Source: Cylicocyclus nassatus (Eukaryota > Nematoda > Chromadorea > Rhabditida > Strongylidae). Taken from it: a DNA stretch of 64,000 nt. The stretch lies in contig CATQJL010000001.1 of NCBI GenBank assembly GCA_958299035.1, positions 10,949,817 to 11,013,816 on the forward strand, read 5' to 3'. The notes under the pieces were generated by a model. That model was not told the origin of the DNA. It saw only the letters and a list, made by a program, of their open reading frames with translations, and did not search any database. A program made the translations under genes and the position numbers. Of the stretch, positions 43,780 to 55,570 are shown one piece after another. Numbering within the stretch: position 1 is the first letter of the stretch; every line of letters starts with the position of its first letter.

Positions 43780-46230
43780 TACCCAGAAGATAAGCAGTCA
43801 CTTATATGATTAGCTAGATAAAAAAGTGGCGAGAACTTTTGAAAAGAAAGAACTTACTTCGAAATGAATGGCGGAATGAAGGTCTTTTTGGAATGAAGCT
43901 CGGCAAAGTCAAAGAACATATGCTCAGCTTAGATATAAGTCTCTTCCTTGGCAAAAAGCGCATATGATAGAATGTAATATGTTTCCGAATGGCTAGCGAA
44001 GCTGTGCGAGCTTTTCCCACGTTGTCTTGAGGAGAATACCAGCTGTTCTTCTTATCCTTTTCTCGCCTACTACAATTTTGCTACTTCTTATTGGTAGCTA
44101 TAGCATTTGCGAAAAAACTCGAACTTCGCATCACCCGCACCCAGTAAAATATCAAATTTATTACGCCAATGTACTCTTATCAAGCTTGCAGAAAGCTTCA
44201 TTTTTCTATTTTCAAAATATAAAGCACAGTGTTCCCATCGAGATTGAGTAGCAAATTTTCACAATGGTCTACTTGAGTTATAAAAATGTGCTAGCGACTT
44301 GTTACCAATATGTGATCAGAATATTTTATAATTTCTGGCATTAAGATGTAACAATGCAAAGACATTTCTTGGACGTCCTTGGATCCCTTTCATTATGTTG
44401 GATAATAAGCTCTTCAAAACTCCTGAAAGCAAGCCAAAAAAAATTTGGAGGATGCCTAGTCTTTCCGAAGAAATTTTGCATTTCGCTTAGCGTCCCCAAT
44501 CCTTCCCGAAAATCTGCTCACTTGAGCTGCTAATTCCTTTACCTTGTATTGTACTTTCAAAATCACCTGGTCAGTATGAAATAAGTGGTTAAGGTTCTAA
44601 GATCAGAAACTTCTAGAGCTTGTGAAAAATTTCTTGACGTAAAGGTGTAGCTTGTATCAAAATTAGAATCCATGAATCATAAAGAAACGGCTAGCAAGAT
44701 GCACTTCTATTGTCAAAACAGGATTTGAAAGTTACCAAAATCTTATAGAACATAAAAAATTCAGGAAATATTGAGGCTTTTCACATTATCATATGGGCAG
44801 CATTCATTTACGAATCGTGCAAAAATTGTTTCTGCTACTGTTGCAAATATAATTTTTCCATCTTGCGTGAGTGACATTCTACATATAACCTGAGATAAAG
44901 CAGCAAGAAACGAATTGGCATGTATGAAAGTGCAAATGTTGATTATGTATTTGAATGTAGTCCCTTCAGCAAAGGCGTGAGAAATTGCCTCTGTTAATGG
45001 GTGAAATGAGAAGCAGGTGTATTGAAGCAGCCATAAATGCGATATGGCTAGGCTTTCTGGTCTGTTTGTCCAGCCATATAGGATCGTATAACTGGTACTT
45101 AAATGACTTTCTAGGATATCATATAATTTTCCATATTCGAAAAGGTTTCCTTTTTCCGAATAGATGAGTGTTTTTTTTTTCAGAAAACATTAGACAAAAA
45201 CTTTAAGTGAGTTTATCACATTATTGCCTTTAATTGTTCAGGAAAATTAACTGCGGTAATTTTATGTTGCGGTCAGTAGCGGCCTTTTTTAAGGGGATGG
45301 GGGGGGGGGTCAGCGGAATTTTCTTCCCAAATGAAGGAGCATAGCATCAGGCCCGATCTCCGGAAAAATTTCTAGGATGCTGTGAGAGGGGGGGGGGGGG
45401 GGAAAGCGAGTGACTTATTTCTTGCTATAAAATCGCTGCAGTGCGATCAGTGTTATGGGGTTATGAGGGGGCGAAAATAACAAATTCTTTTAGGATTGAT
45501 TGATCAATAAGGCAATAAAAAAGTGGTTTTTTTCTTATAATTTTGAATAAGTATTCATAGATTACGATTGAACTTCTACAGATTGTATATAGATTTTTGA
45601 TTATTTTGTTGGCAAAAAGCAATTTCCGTTATGGAAAAAAGAGGCACAAAAACAAAACTAGATTGGCTGACCACCTGCAGAAGACATGCTTGCGTCAGCA
45701 TGCCTTTTTTTGCAATGTATATGCACTAATTAAATCTTTCTAATGCAGAAATAGCTTTCCAAGAATTTTTTACCGTATTTGCACTTTGTGAAAGCGATGA
45801 ACACTTTTTTTCTACTTTCTGTCTTTCACACAGCCATGTAATCAACTCTAGAAGCGCTCATTCTACTGAACTATACGAAAAAGCTGCAAGAGGTTAGGGC
45901 AAATACGTTGGTTTTTTGGCAAATAGCCATGAAAATCAAATAAAATTGGGTATATATGTACTATCAGAGCGTAATAGAGCATAATAAGAGCAGAATTGGA
46001 GCTGGGAATACACATATCTAGCTTCCGGTACATTGTAATGGAGTCAATGCACTGGTGGAGCCGAGTGAATTGCCTCGTGCCATAAAAGCTTATTGCCTTA
46101 CAAAGAACTAGAATCTGATTGAACTTTACTCCCAACAATAATTTTCTATGATGTTTTGTGTGTGTGACGAATGCACTTTATGGGAGTTCTAAGGTATAAA
46201 CAAACAAACACACAAAGAAAAAATATGCAT
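43780..46230. other. No gene recognised
   Basis: A+T-rich sequence with poly-G patches at 45.30 and 45.39 kb. A minus-strand frame at 46,138-45,863 reads smoothly but starts at TTG and has no clear splice sites, so it is not annotated. Confidence 0.35.
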
Positions 46231-46234
46231 AGTA

Positions 46235-46719
46235 TTAGGTGGGATTAAAAGTTCGTTCGCCAGATTTTCAAAAAATCACACTTCCTTCGAAATCAGGATT
46301 GCTCTCGATTGGCACGAGTTTCACTCAACTGAAAAGAGAAGGTCACAAAACCCATGTTCATGGCTTCTCCGTCTTTTCTGTGACGTTTTTAGGAAAAATT
46401 GCAAAATGAAGTATTTTCCTTCATTTGCTTTTAACTCTCTATCTTTTTCAATTTAGTTCATGGAGAAGGCACTATAGTAAAGAGAAAATTTTCTCTGTCA
46501 AAAGAAACTTTCAGATTTTTTCATTGCTCTGCTTGAAAAACGAAAACCTTGACCAATTTCCTTACTCTCGAAATTATAACAATCTATGTTAGGGGTGCTG
46601 CTGTGTGATTGGTTTCCTTTTTCGACCAAAAATAAGTTTAATAAAAACTTTTGAGAAGAAAGGGAGTTAGTTTTTTTTAAATTTGCGAACGAATTTTGTC
46701 TATGTTAGGGGTGCTGCTG
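46235..46719. repeat. Mariner-type terminal sequence and 21-bp direct repeat
   Basis: TTAGGTGGGATTAAAAGTTC at 46,235 resembles cecropia-type mariner tips. A partial mirror (GCGAACGAATTTT) lies near 46,686. The 21-bp stretch TCTATGTTAGGGG plus TGCTGCTG occurs exactly at 46,583-46,603 and 46,699-46,719, bracketing 95 bp. Decayed; no transposase. Confidence 0.4.
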
Positions 46720-48060
46720 AATTTTGTCCACTCAATATATATAGATATATAGACGAAGACTGAAGTTTTAAGCAAATTTCCTTTCTTTACCAAAGAATGT
46801 GATTGGTATTCATGGAATTATGACCACTATACTACTTTTGCACCTAATTTTCATGGAATTGCTATTTATCGAATAAAATAAAAATAGATAAGCTCCTACA
46901 GTGGGTGCCTGTTAGCAGAATGAGAAAAATAATTTCAACTCATTTTGTTTTATTCAAGGGTCCAGCGTTTTATCCCCATCATTTTTAAGACTATCACAAA
47001 CCGGAACCTCGATTTTTTGAGTTTGCAATTTATCGTGGTTTTTTACTTAAAACATTCTGCACACAAAATTTTGGTTTTGGTTTTTGTTTAGTTGTCGCAG
47101 TAAATGTAATGTAATGGGGGAACATTGGAGCTTCCAAATTTCAAATTGTAATGGCCCTACCATGAAAATCAGTTTATCTTTAAGATTACCAACTCAGAAA
47201 ACATGGAACCAACAACAAAGAGTCCGAAAAATTATTGGTTGAATTACACCTCGTACATTATCAATGTGAATTTCACCCAAATTTCAATGTTGTACCCCCC
47301 CCCCCCCCCCCACCTCCTCCGCCTCAATTTCGACGAATTTGCGAAAGGTGGATTTTGAACTCAATCTTGACAATTGCGAGGCAATTGAGAAGGAAGCCTC
47401 GTTTTTATTTTACTTACTAAAAATGCTAGTAAATAGATCTAAATATTCAGTTCAAATTATGATTGTAATCATGTAATTTCAATTAAATAAGGGAAATTTT
47501 TGCCGTCATCACCAATATCACCAAGTAAGAGCAGTCACAACTTATAAAAAATCTGTACTGCATTGTTCTTCCAATCAACATTCTAGCATGAATAAAAATA
47601 ACAATGTGATATAAATCAAGACGATTTTTGGAAGTTTTTGGGTGCGAGACTTATAAAGCGATCATATATCAGCACATCCTTAGTTCCAAATTGTTAAATA
47701 CATGGGATTTATTAAGTAATCTGTCTAAGTCGAAATAAAAGATCAAATAAGCTAGGTTCGCTACTTTATGGATTGAAATCACCGTTAAGCAGGTGTTTGA
47801 ACTCGTAATGAGGCTGAAAAGGTGCTTACTCGATGTTGGCGTTTACCCAACAATTCGTTCTAAGTGGTAAACAAGCTTCCAAGCTTGTTTATTTATATTC
47901 AGAGTCATATGAATTATTAGCAATGTTAGCGATATAGCTCAGAAATTCGAAACCAATAACAGAACGCGCGAAAAACAAAATTTTCTCGAAATTAGGGGAA
48001 GAATATGGAAGATATGCTCTCCTACCGCTCATTATTAAAGGACGGTTCAGAGATTACGGT
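46720..48060. other. No gene recognised
   Basis: A+T-rich sequence with a C run at 47.30 kb. It contains the likely 3' untranslated region and signal (TTTATT, 47,888-47,893) of the minus-strand gene ending at 48,079. Confidence 0.35.
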
Positions 48061-48078
48061 ACAGAGTAAGATAAAGGA

Positions 48079-48329
48079 TTAAATGTGGCTCACAGGACTT
48101 GGCAAAACATCGAGTTCTATAGGGTCATTAGTATGCATGGAAGTACCCAAAGTCAACAAAAATACCCATTTCCGCCACCAACAGAGCTCAGCTATGTATT
48201 GTTTGAGCTGAAATCAAAGATGCATGTCGTCGAACGGAAATCTGCTCAGCTGCTGCTCGCTCCAAATTGCGTTTTCCTCCTATTCACACCACTCTGTCTC
48301 AGCACTTCTCTGACCTTCTCTTCCCGCAT
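48079..48329 (-). CDS. Candidate small single-pass membrane protein (2 exons)
   Basis: Minus strand. Exon 48,329-48,288 starts MREEKVREVLRQSG and ends in phase 0 at GGT|GTGAAT. An 80-bp intron ends TTTGATTTCAG, and exon 48,207-48,079 reads LKQYIAELCWWRKWVFLLTL then GTSMHTNDPIELDVLPSP to TAA. The predicted 56 residues have a charged N-terminal helix, one hydrophobic span and an acidic tail. AATAAA on this strand lies at 47,893-47,888. The frame continues open upstream of the ATG (EHETRYRLKLSSLEETRIF), so the true start may be in an earlier exon. A 109-codon plus-strand frame over the same DNA is probably a shadow. No homologue recalled. Confidence 0.4.
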
Positions 48330-48502
48330 CACGAAGATCCTGGTCTCTTCTAAGCTGCTCAATTTGAGCCGATATCGAGTCTCATGTTCTCAAGACAAAG
48401 AACAAAGCTCATGACGGAGCTAAAAGTGAATATGAAAAGTGAAATGTGAAACTCATGTGTGGTTCTCGTTTAAGCAATTGTCTCAGATTTTCACAATATC
48501 AG

Positions 48503-49561
48503 TTCCAGAAGAGTTGACGGGACCCTATCCAATTAAGGTTCAAGGGTAAGTTTGAAGTTGACTTTCTAAGATGGTAAGGTAATTTTGATTTTTTGAGTTC
48601 TAGAGTCTAATATGTCATAAAAATCTTGAAAATCTGCATATATATATATATCGCATGTGTATTACTCTAACAGATTTTGGGAAATAATTCCAGAATATCA
48701 AAGCACATTTACAGCATATTTAATTTTCGAAGTTCTTCTTTGGCTTAGTATTGCCTCAATGCTAGAGTCTCCCAGATAAAATCAGACGTCAAATAGATTT
48801 TGTTACGATTGACGGAAATAATCTTCACAATTTTCGGAAAAATTTCCCTTATTCTTAGATTATCTTAAGGGTTAAAGCCCCTTTATATATACATGTCATC
48901 AGTTATAAATTTAGAAGTTTTTCAAAATTATTGTTAACATTCCTAGTTTTTAAAAAAGAAATTTCTAACTACTGATTGTGTTCGTATTTATCAGTACTGA
49001 AGCTCTCCAAGATTCGTGAAAATAAACATAAAGGTGAAAAAGAAGGCTGAGGAAATTTTTGAAGAATAAGAAAATGGACTTTGCCTTTTACAATGTTGCT
49101 CTTAAATCTTACGGTTAATCTTGCTCTAAAGGTCAAATTTGCGCCAAAAGATGACCTCCGCTTCTTCAGACATGCGTAAATCTTAGGCTTCGTGGAACTT
49201 TCTCAAGTTTTCAGAGAAACACAAAAAAAATGTAACGAAAATTGTGTTATCATCTGAACTGATGATAAATAAGATAAGAATCTTGTAATATTCGCTTTGG
49301 GTTTATCAAAGTGATTTTCAGACTGAAGGCATCGGTTCTATTGCTGGTCGATGCCGAATTACTCCCTGCATCGTAGACAAGATTCGAGGCATCTTTCAAT
49401 TCGAATGCTCCAAGACATCACCAAAAGTGCTTCCCAGCAATCGTGCTCTTTCATTTTCATTTTGGGGATTGGAGAGCGTAGGCAATATAGCCGCTCAAAA
49501 ACCGTATGTTCGAGGTAATTGTAGTTTTTTCGCAAAGTCTGCCAGTGCGAAGCTTACATAA
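48503..49561 (+). CDS. Candidate spliced gene of unknown function
   Basis: Exon a (48,503-48,545), between CACAATATCAG and GGGTAAGT, reads PEELTGPYPIKVQ. Exon b follows GTGATTTTCAG (49,322) or a weaker AAAG (49,312), which would match the phase. It encodes TEGIGSIAGRCRITPCIVDK, then IRGIFQFECSKTSPKVLP and NCSFFAKSASAKLT to TAA at 49,561. Using the donor CC|GTATGT at 49,503 and the acceptor TTCATTCAG at ~49,723, it could instead end HLYLQNGAYFQEG. AATAAA at ~49,913 supports a 3' end nearby. Three to four Cys suggest an extracellular domain. The first exon was not found. Confidence 0.35.
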
Positions 49562-49919
49562 TACCAAGCAAAGAGGCTGGGAAGAAAAGAGTATTCGAAG
49601 ATACGCTTATTGTTGGAAACATAAGGCTACACAGACTACGAAAAGAAATCTTGGAAATTTGATTGCCGCAGACGCTACATCTAGAAGTGCGAAATGAATG
49701 GTTATCGGATTCATTCAGATTGCATAGCAGGTGCAAATTATCGTCTCACAGGTGGCATTTATATCTTCAGAACGGCGCTTATTTTCAGGAAGGATGATGC
49801 TGTGCTAAAAAAGGAGTTTTTAAAAAAACCAAAAAAAAACAAAAAAAACCCAAGCTGGTTTGCTATGGAATGTCTTTTCTTTGACCAGCTGATTGTGCTG
49901 AAGGCTTGACTAGCTTAAT

Positions 49920-51260
49920 AAAGATCATTGGACGGAATTAAGCTCCAGATTTTTGCTATGATAAGAAGTAAGAGATTTAGGGTCTTGTATCCCATACGGG
50001 TATGCGTCAAAGACATTCAGCTGTAAAGGCTACTGAATGCATGCCCAATTTTCTAAAATAACTTGTTGGAGCTAATTGGTCCCGAAGCTAGTGTTTCAAT
50101 TCTCCGGGATAGCTTCGGTACTATTTGCTCTCCCCAGAAGGTAAAACCTGGTTGACCGTTAGGCGAAGATCCCTTGATTAAACTGCGTTATACAGAGCCC
50201 CATACTACTAAGACACTTGTCTTTTCGACCAACAACCTACTTTTTTAAGGTTAACAATAAAAGTAAGCTAAATTATCTGTTTTCGATGACTAGATATAAC
50301 ACGGTATTCAAAGCCATGCAGAACTGAAGACATGAATTCTGAAATGAATGCTGCGGATGGCATGACAAACTTGAGGACGAGTTCACAAGTTCTAGTTCAG
50401 CACTGCTCCGCTATCGAAAGTGTCTTGCACGAAGATCACAAAGTCACATAAAAGAAAAAGAGCTAAAGTTGATTTCAGGCAATTCAAGATACACAAGACT
50501 GCGCCGAGCAAATTTTCTTTCACATAAAAGTTGACGTCAAATGTTTGCCAATGAAGCTTGAGCATCGAGTATGAGTGGTGATAGAACTGGGATAGCGTTT
50601 GACTTGTGTGGAGTATATAAAGCAAACTAATATGAAGTCATTGATTGCGTCATAAAGATAAGATAGTGAAGCGACATAAGTCTAGGCAGGTGAATTTCTT
50701 AAAACTGCTGATGTATCTCATAAACTATGACCGACTAATCATCGAAGCGCTAAAATTTCCATAGGTGATGCAGTGAAAGTGCTTAGCAGTTTTAATCGAC
50801 GTCAAAAGCTTTAGCATTCTGCACTAGGTAATCAGGACGTTAGTTCTTCAACAAGAAACTAGGGTAATATGAGAAGCCACATGCGATAACTTCGGCAGCG
50901 TTAATTCACGAGTGAACTGACTTGAATCTGAGCACTCAACAGGCCTGGCTGCAGAGATGAATCTCTCAAAAAAGTGTTTGATGCGCTAAAAGCATTGAGG
51001 AAACGAAATCTATTCCAATATTCTCGAATTGCGTGACGCCTATCTAGAACACCTTTTAAGGGAAATGCATTAACGGTGTCAATATCTATGGCATCACATC
51101 CGAACCCGAAGGAGTGGTTTTTCCTTCGATTTTCATTCTTGCCCATAAAAACAAACTACCATCCGGCATACGGGTCCAAGCTGTAATTTTCCTAAAAGCT
51201 ATCGCCTCGATTAAATGTTTCAGCAAAAACTGCTTTTACAGGAATGGATGAACCACCTCA
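49920..51260. other. No gene firmly recognised
   Basis: Two minus-strand frames (51,146-50,901, starting MGKNENRRKN, and 50,625-50,392) read smoothly but no phase-consistent splice connection was found. Otherwise A+T-rich sequence. Confidence 0.3.
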
Positions 51261-51269
51261 GACAGTCGA

Positions 51270-51510
51270 AGGGGGCTCCGGAGCCCTGCCATTTCACCCA
51301 TTTCGGTGCTCCGGGGCTATCCCAAATCTGGCACACCGCCGGAGAAGAGATTTGCGCGTCCAGGAGATGGGTCCCTTCTGTTCACCGTGACGTCACGGTG
51401 ACGTCACAAGCAGGCGAATGGGACCACTCTCCGGCACGCGCAAATCTCTGCTCCGGAATTGCGCCAGATTTGGAAGAGCCCCGGAGCAATGAAAACCGTG
51501 AATTTGGCTA
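51270..51510. mobile_element. CTCCGG-rich fold-back with palindromic centre
   Basis: GCTCCGGGGCTATCCCAAATC, TGGCACACCGCCGGAGAAG and AGATTTGCGCG mirror GCGCAAATCTCTGCTCCGG, GCGCCAGATTTGG and GAGCCCCGGAGC. Between them, TCACCGTGACGTCACGGTGA is a perfect palindrome. The right half recurs at 59,100-59,240. Non-coding. Confidence 0.7.
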
Positions 51511-53165
51511 AAATTTTGTCTGGGGAGGTTATTTGGTAAAAACACGCTGAACACGAGTATGATGCTCACTTCGCTGGGAGCGCCATCCGGTGATTATTTA
51601 GCTCGGGAGCGCCATTCGGTGAAGTTATGGTAGGACTACGGTAGAGGGTGCAAACCCGGATTTGCCCAGAGCTTCGTCTATGAATTGCTAAGGCACTGTT
51701 GTTGCTATCATATGCAAATAGAGTATTTTAAATAATAAGTACAGATTTTGTGGCCCTAAAGAGGGCCGTTGGGATAAAAGACTGTCAGTAGGGGTCGGAG
51801 TAAAGATCCGCTACCTGCTTCCAGAAGTTGTATAGAGATTCTCCTGGTGCACCAAACATCCTCCTCTAAAGAAATTCTTTCAGATAGTCACTATACCTTC
51901 TGTTACTGATGCCACATTTCCGTTTGGCCAATCGTTTAAATCGTTGCCATTGGCTCAATATTCTGTGTATGGGCGCCATTGAATCACGGAATTCAACGGT
52001 AAGGTGGATGTAGAGCTGCGGTAAGCGGTTCTGCTGTCGTAAGCCTGCCAGCAATCGCTGGCGATGGTAGTACCAGGCCTGACGTACTTCGTAATAAGCC
52101 GCAGCAAGGTTCTGGCATCTCCTCGTCGAACAAGAACTAGGAACAACCGGCCACTTCCTCTTTCGTACCCACCAAACAGTCACTGATGTCGAACAACGCG
52201 GCCAAGATTGTATTTCCTATTCGTCGCGCATGTCTCGTCGATCCTCAAAGCGTGACCGAATTTACCCAATACCGGACGATTTTTTCGGAAATACTGACAG
52301 CACACGTCTCTGAAGTACTGCTGTTCCCATTCAATGGACGTGTGTCCTATCCCGAGCTCATACATCTGTTCTCTCAACCAGGCCAACTTCTCTCACCCAG
52401 AAGGAGGACAATGCGAACACCTTGGCCAATGGAATCCTACACTGGCTGAAGAACACCCAGGATGGTCGCAAATGGTTTTTTTTGTTGTCGTTTGTTCCGT
52501 AGCGACATACTCTCCTGTAGCAGTACCAGAGCCTTGCGCTCACGTTAAGAGTCATAGGTCGCTGACAGGAGCTGCATCTGGGGCTAGCGAAGAGACCGAT
52601 GGAACAAAGCCTTCCTTCGAAACTATCGTCCATCCTAAGCTTCTCGAAGACATCGGCGAGGGTAAAATCTCTTAATTCCTACTCCCGACGAAGGGCCATG
52701 GTATGGAAAACAGCCATCATTCACTATGAACGGATATGAATGGCTCAAACCTCTACAGGTTGTTTGAAATCTAATTGCCCGCGTCAGGATATAGCGCTTC
52801 GGGACCCAGTGTTCCCAACAGCTCCGCGCATTGGTGTTCAAAACTAGACGCGGGCAAGTGATTTTCTACATCCTGAACATTGTACAGACTTGTAATGAAA
52901 ATTCGTGTCCTCATGTCCAATACTGTCAAATACATGTCTAGACAAGGTAACTTTTACCGGAAATAAGCATCTATTCAAGTTCAGCATGCCAAATACCCCC
53001 CATCCCCACCCCCTAGACAGGCAAATCCGGGTTTGGACCCTCTACCGTAATGCTACCGTAACCCCACCGGATGGCGCTGTCGCACGGAATAAACATCATT
53101 TTCGTATTCAGCGTAACAAATAACCCCCCCCCCTAGTTTTAGCCAAATTCACGGCTTTCATTTTT
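51489..53165. mobile_element. Inverted arms around a Merlin transposase remnant
   Basis: CCGTGAATTTGGCTAAAA and GAGCGCCATTCGGTGAAG, GGTAGAGGGTGCAAACCCGG (51,489-51,666) have reverse-complement partners GGCAAATCCGGGTTTGG, CTACCGTAACCCCACCGG and TTTAGCCAAATTCACGG (53,018-53,160). The arms belong to the TACCGTAAC unit family of 12.4-13.5 kb. It is unclear whether the Merlin copy landed inside such an inverted pair or the pair is its own long terminus. Confidence 0.55.
51855..52699 (-). pseudogene. Merlin (IS1016/ISXO2-type) transposase, decayed
   Basis: Read on the minus strand across shifting frames from an ATG at 52,699, pieces appear in the expected order: ELRDFTLADVFEKLRMDDSF; a zinc-ribbon-like CSIGLFASPRCSSCQRPM; WVREVGLVE; WEQQYFRDVCCQYF; GKFGHALRIDETCATNRKYN (first catalytic Asp in IDE); VRPGTTIASDCWQAYDS (second Asp in SDCW); and the C-terminal RFKRLAKRKCGISNRRYSDYL. 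The third acidic region is eroded. Several frameshifts and an early in-frame TAG show it is dead. Family assignment to DDE_Tnp_IS1595/ISXO2-like proteins is by motif recognition. Confidence 0.85.
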
Positions 53166-53199
53166 CGGGTCAACATCGTATCCCTCACCGTAGCCCAGT

Positions 53200-53640
53200 C
53201 CCACCCCCACCTTTGTCGGATATCAGTCGCGCATAGTTGGTAGACGTTCATCCCCACAACTTCCAATCTTGCTCTCTTCTAAAGCAACTGTTCAGTCACG
53301 TCAGCTAGCTTTTACCGGTGGCTCGCTGGCCCCCAAAAACAGGATCTTCATTAACTTTAGAAAAAGCAAGATTCTACAGACTATTCTGGATATAGCGCTT
53401 TTTCCTTTGCTATGCTGCAATTAATGGCTACATCGTCATTATAGGGCTTCGTATTTGTCTTGTTTAGTTTTGTCTTCCATTTATATCTCTTCTTCCTTCT
53501 GTGACTGAGGATTGGCTGGTTCTTTGTCTTAATTCTGTGTTACCTGATTTTCTGTTCGATTTCGTTTTTTTAATGGTGCACCACGAGTGTATGCATAAAA
53601 TAAAATAAAATAAAATAGAGTAAAACTAATGTGGAAAAGC
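53200..53640 (+). repeat. Possible non-LTR retroposon or SINE 3' end
   Basis: A T-rich stretch ends GTGCACCACGAGTGTATGC and then (AAAAT)n repeats (~53,598-53,620). A comparable ending, GCGCGCCTTGTGCG with (TAAA)n, occurs at 17.65-17.69 kb. No reverse transcriptase is visible. Confidence 0.3.
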
Positions 53641-54019
53641 GCCAACTTGCGTATGAAGATTGAGTTTGGAGACCATAGTGACTATCGGCGGTTTGTGACG
53701 AAAAGTTGTGTTTCAACGGCCTTTCTTAGCCCTATGTCTTTTTAGTAGCTCAGTGCCTAGATAGAGTACATGAGCTAGTTCAAATGCGCGCTCGTCATGG
53801 TGATTGGCATTACGTAGGCAGCAGTAATGTGGTAGGGCCCGGAAAAGTTGGAGTAGTTGAACGAAGAGGAGTATGTGTTAAGGATGTCGAGCGAAGGTTC
53901 TGTGACTGAATACTGATTTTTTAAAGTTATTCCTGTCTGATACCATCTGAGAAGGACGTGTAAGGGAATAGATTAGTGTGGTTTGTTCGATTTACTTTTA
54001 TATCTTTTCAAATTTCAAG

Positions 54020-54192
54020 CATGTGAAGTGAATAAAATTACTGAATCTACTGGAGTTTTTATAAGCTCGGAACCGAGGATGTTTACAAAAAACGCAAAAC
54101 ATGGGAAGCAAAACTGTGATTTAGAAGAAATGCTTTGCATCGCTTATGCTTCGTACATTATATCCGTATGTGGTCTTTCGCAAATGATTTAA
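54020..54192 (+). other. Candidate terminal exon, unrecognised
   Basis: After TTTCAAATTTCAAG an open frame reads CEVNKITESTGVFISSEPRM and NCDLEEMLCIAYASYIISVC to TAA. Composition looks coding, with a possible helix near the end. No start exon or close AATAAA was found. Confidence 0.25.
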
Positions 54193-55094
54193 GAATTTTA
54201 TAATCAAGAACAAATGAGTTTTCTTTTATCGGACCATTGGCGTGTCCTAAAATAGGAGGACTTGCAGCGAGTGGTTAAGGATGGTAAAGACAAAAAAGAT
54301 CTCTAGAAAATACAAATAGCTGAGCACAGAAATCAGACATAATAGCCTTTAACTCTTGATCCTGACTTCCACAAACTGACTTGACGAATGTGGACTTTAG
54401 CATGTACTTAACAATAGCTGTTTAGCTAGACGACAAAGAACAGTTTTTAGTAGCGGTTTTTATTTTCTTACTGAGTGAAGCAAAGACTCAAGATTCGGAG
54501 GTTAACCTGTTATTATGTACCACCAGATAAATATCCGGCGTATAAGACGAGTGAAACAATAAAAGAAATAAAGTCTGGATGTTAAATTGGTACATAACTT
54601 GTATCTGAAAGGGTTCGAATACCAATAATCTTCTACAAAGTAGACATTGAGCAACATCGCGAGTCTGCGGTTATATTGCTTTCTAAATAAATTCGGATAT
54701 TGATATGTAGAAGCTAGCCATGCTTTTTATGAGGCAGCCGGAAAATTGCGATAGCCTTCATGTGAAATTGGCACGAGATGCATGATTGATGTTCGAAAAG
54801 ATGCACCTGGAACTCTTTTGATTAGCTGTGTAATTGTATATTCTATGACATGACGTACTATATTATTAACTTTTTTTGAATCAGTGCATAAAGGTAGATA
54901 AATAAAAATAAATAAATAAATAGACTTCTAACAATAAGAAGACAAATTAATCAATAAGAATGAAAGTAATACACATTTTCTGGCCTCACTGGAACTAAAA
55001 ACACACAAGCTGTCGAGATAATTAGGTCATTTCGAGTTTTCATGAGAATTCTTTTTTCCAAATTTCCCTACTTTTCTTACAAAAGTAATATCAG

Positions 55095-55570
55095 GACAGC
55101 CTTCTGCACTTCCACTCAAAAAAAGCAAGAGAAAACTTTAGATTTACAAAATGCGTTCTGTGCAACTCTTATGCAGCTTGGATTAAATAACTTGAAAATT
55201 CAGAAAACTGAAAACTCATCTACAACAGAACTTTGTAAAGCTGTCACTTTAGCCGCAGTAGAACTTGAGAGAGGAACATTTGTTGAAACTCATTAAAAGC
55301 AGTCATATGCATGCTGTCCAATAACATAACTCCAAAAGAAAAACTCTTGTCACAGGGCTTGAAATGCGAAAGGAGAGTGAACTTGCACCATCGACTGGAA
55401 ATTATATTCAAAGGCTAACGTTGATTGCTTCCGCAAGCACTCAAGTGATGATCGTTGATAGCTTGTACCAGAAAAATAATTTGTCAGTTTTCGGCAGAAC
55501 AGCTTTAACGAGTTTCAGGAAGTTATTTTTTGCAACAGTGACGATTTTCGAGGAAATCTACATGATTTGA
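55095..55570 (+). CDS. Candidate two-exon gene fragment, unrecognised
   Basis: An open stretch after AGTAATATCAG (55,095) reads TLDLQNAFCATLMQLGLNNL then KIQKTENSSTTEL. A donor CTTT|GTAAAG at ~55,230 would join in phase to 55,356, after CTTGTCACAG, giving LEMRKESELAPSTGNYIQRL to EEIYMI and TGA at 55,570. Alternatively the first frame simply continues to TAA at 55,296 (CKAVTLAAVELERGTFVETH). Both look coding-like. No domain or signal peptide is identified. Confidence 0.3.
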
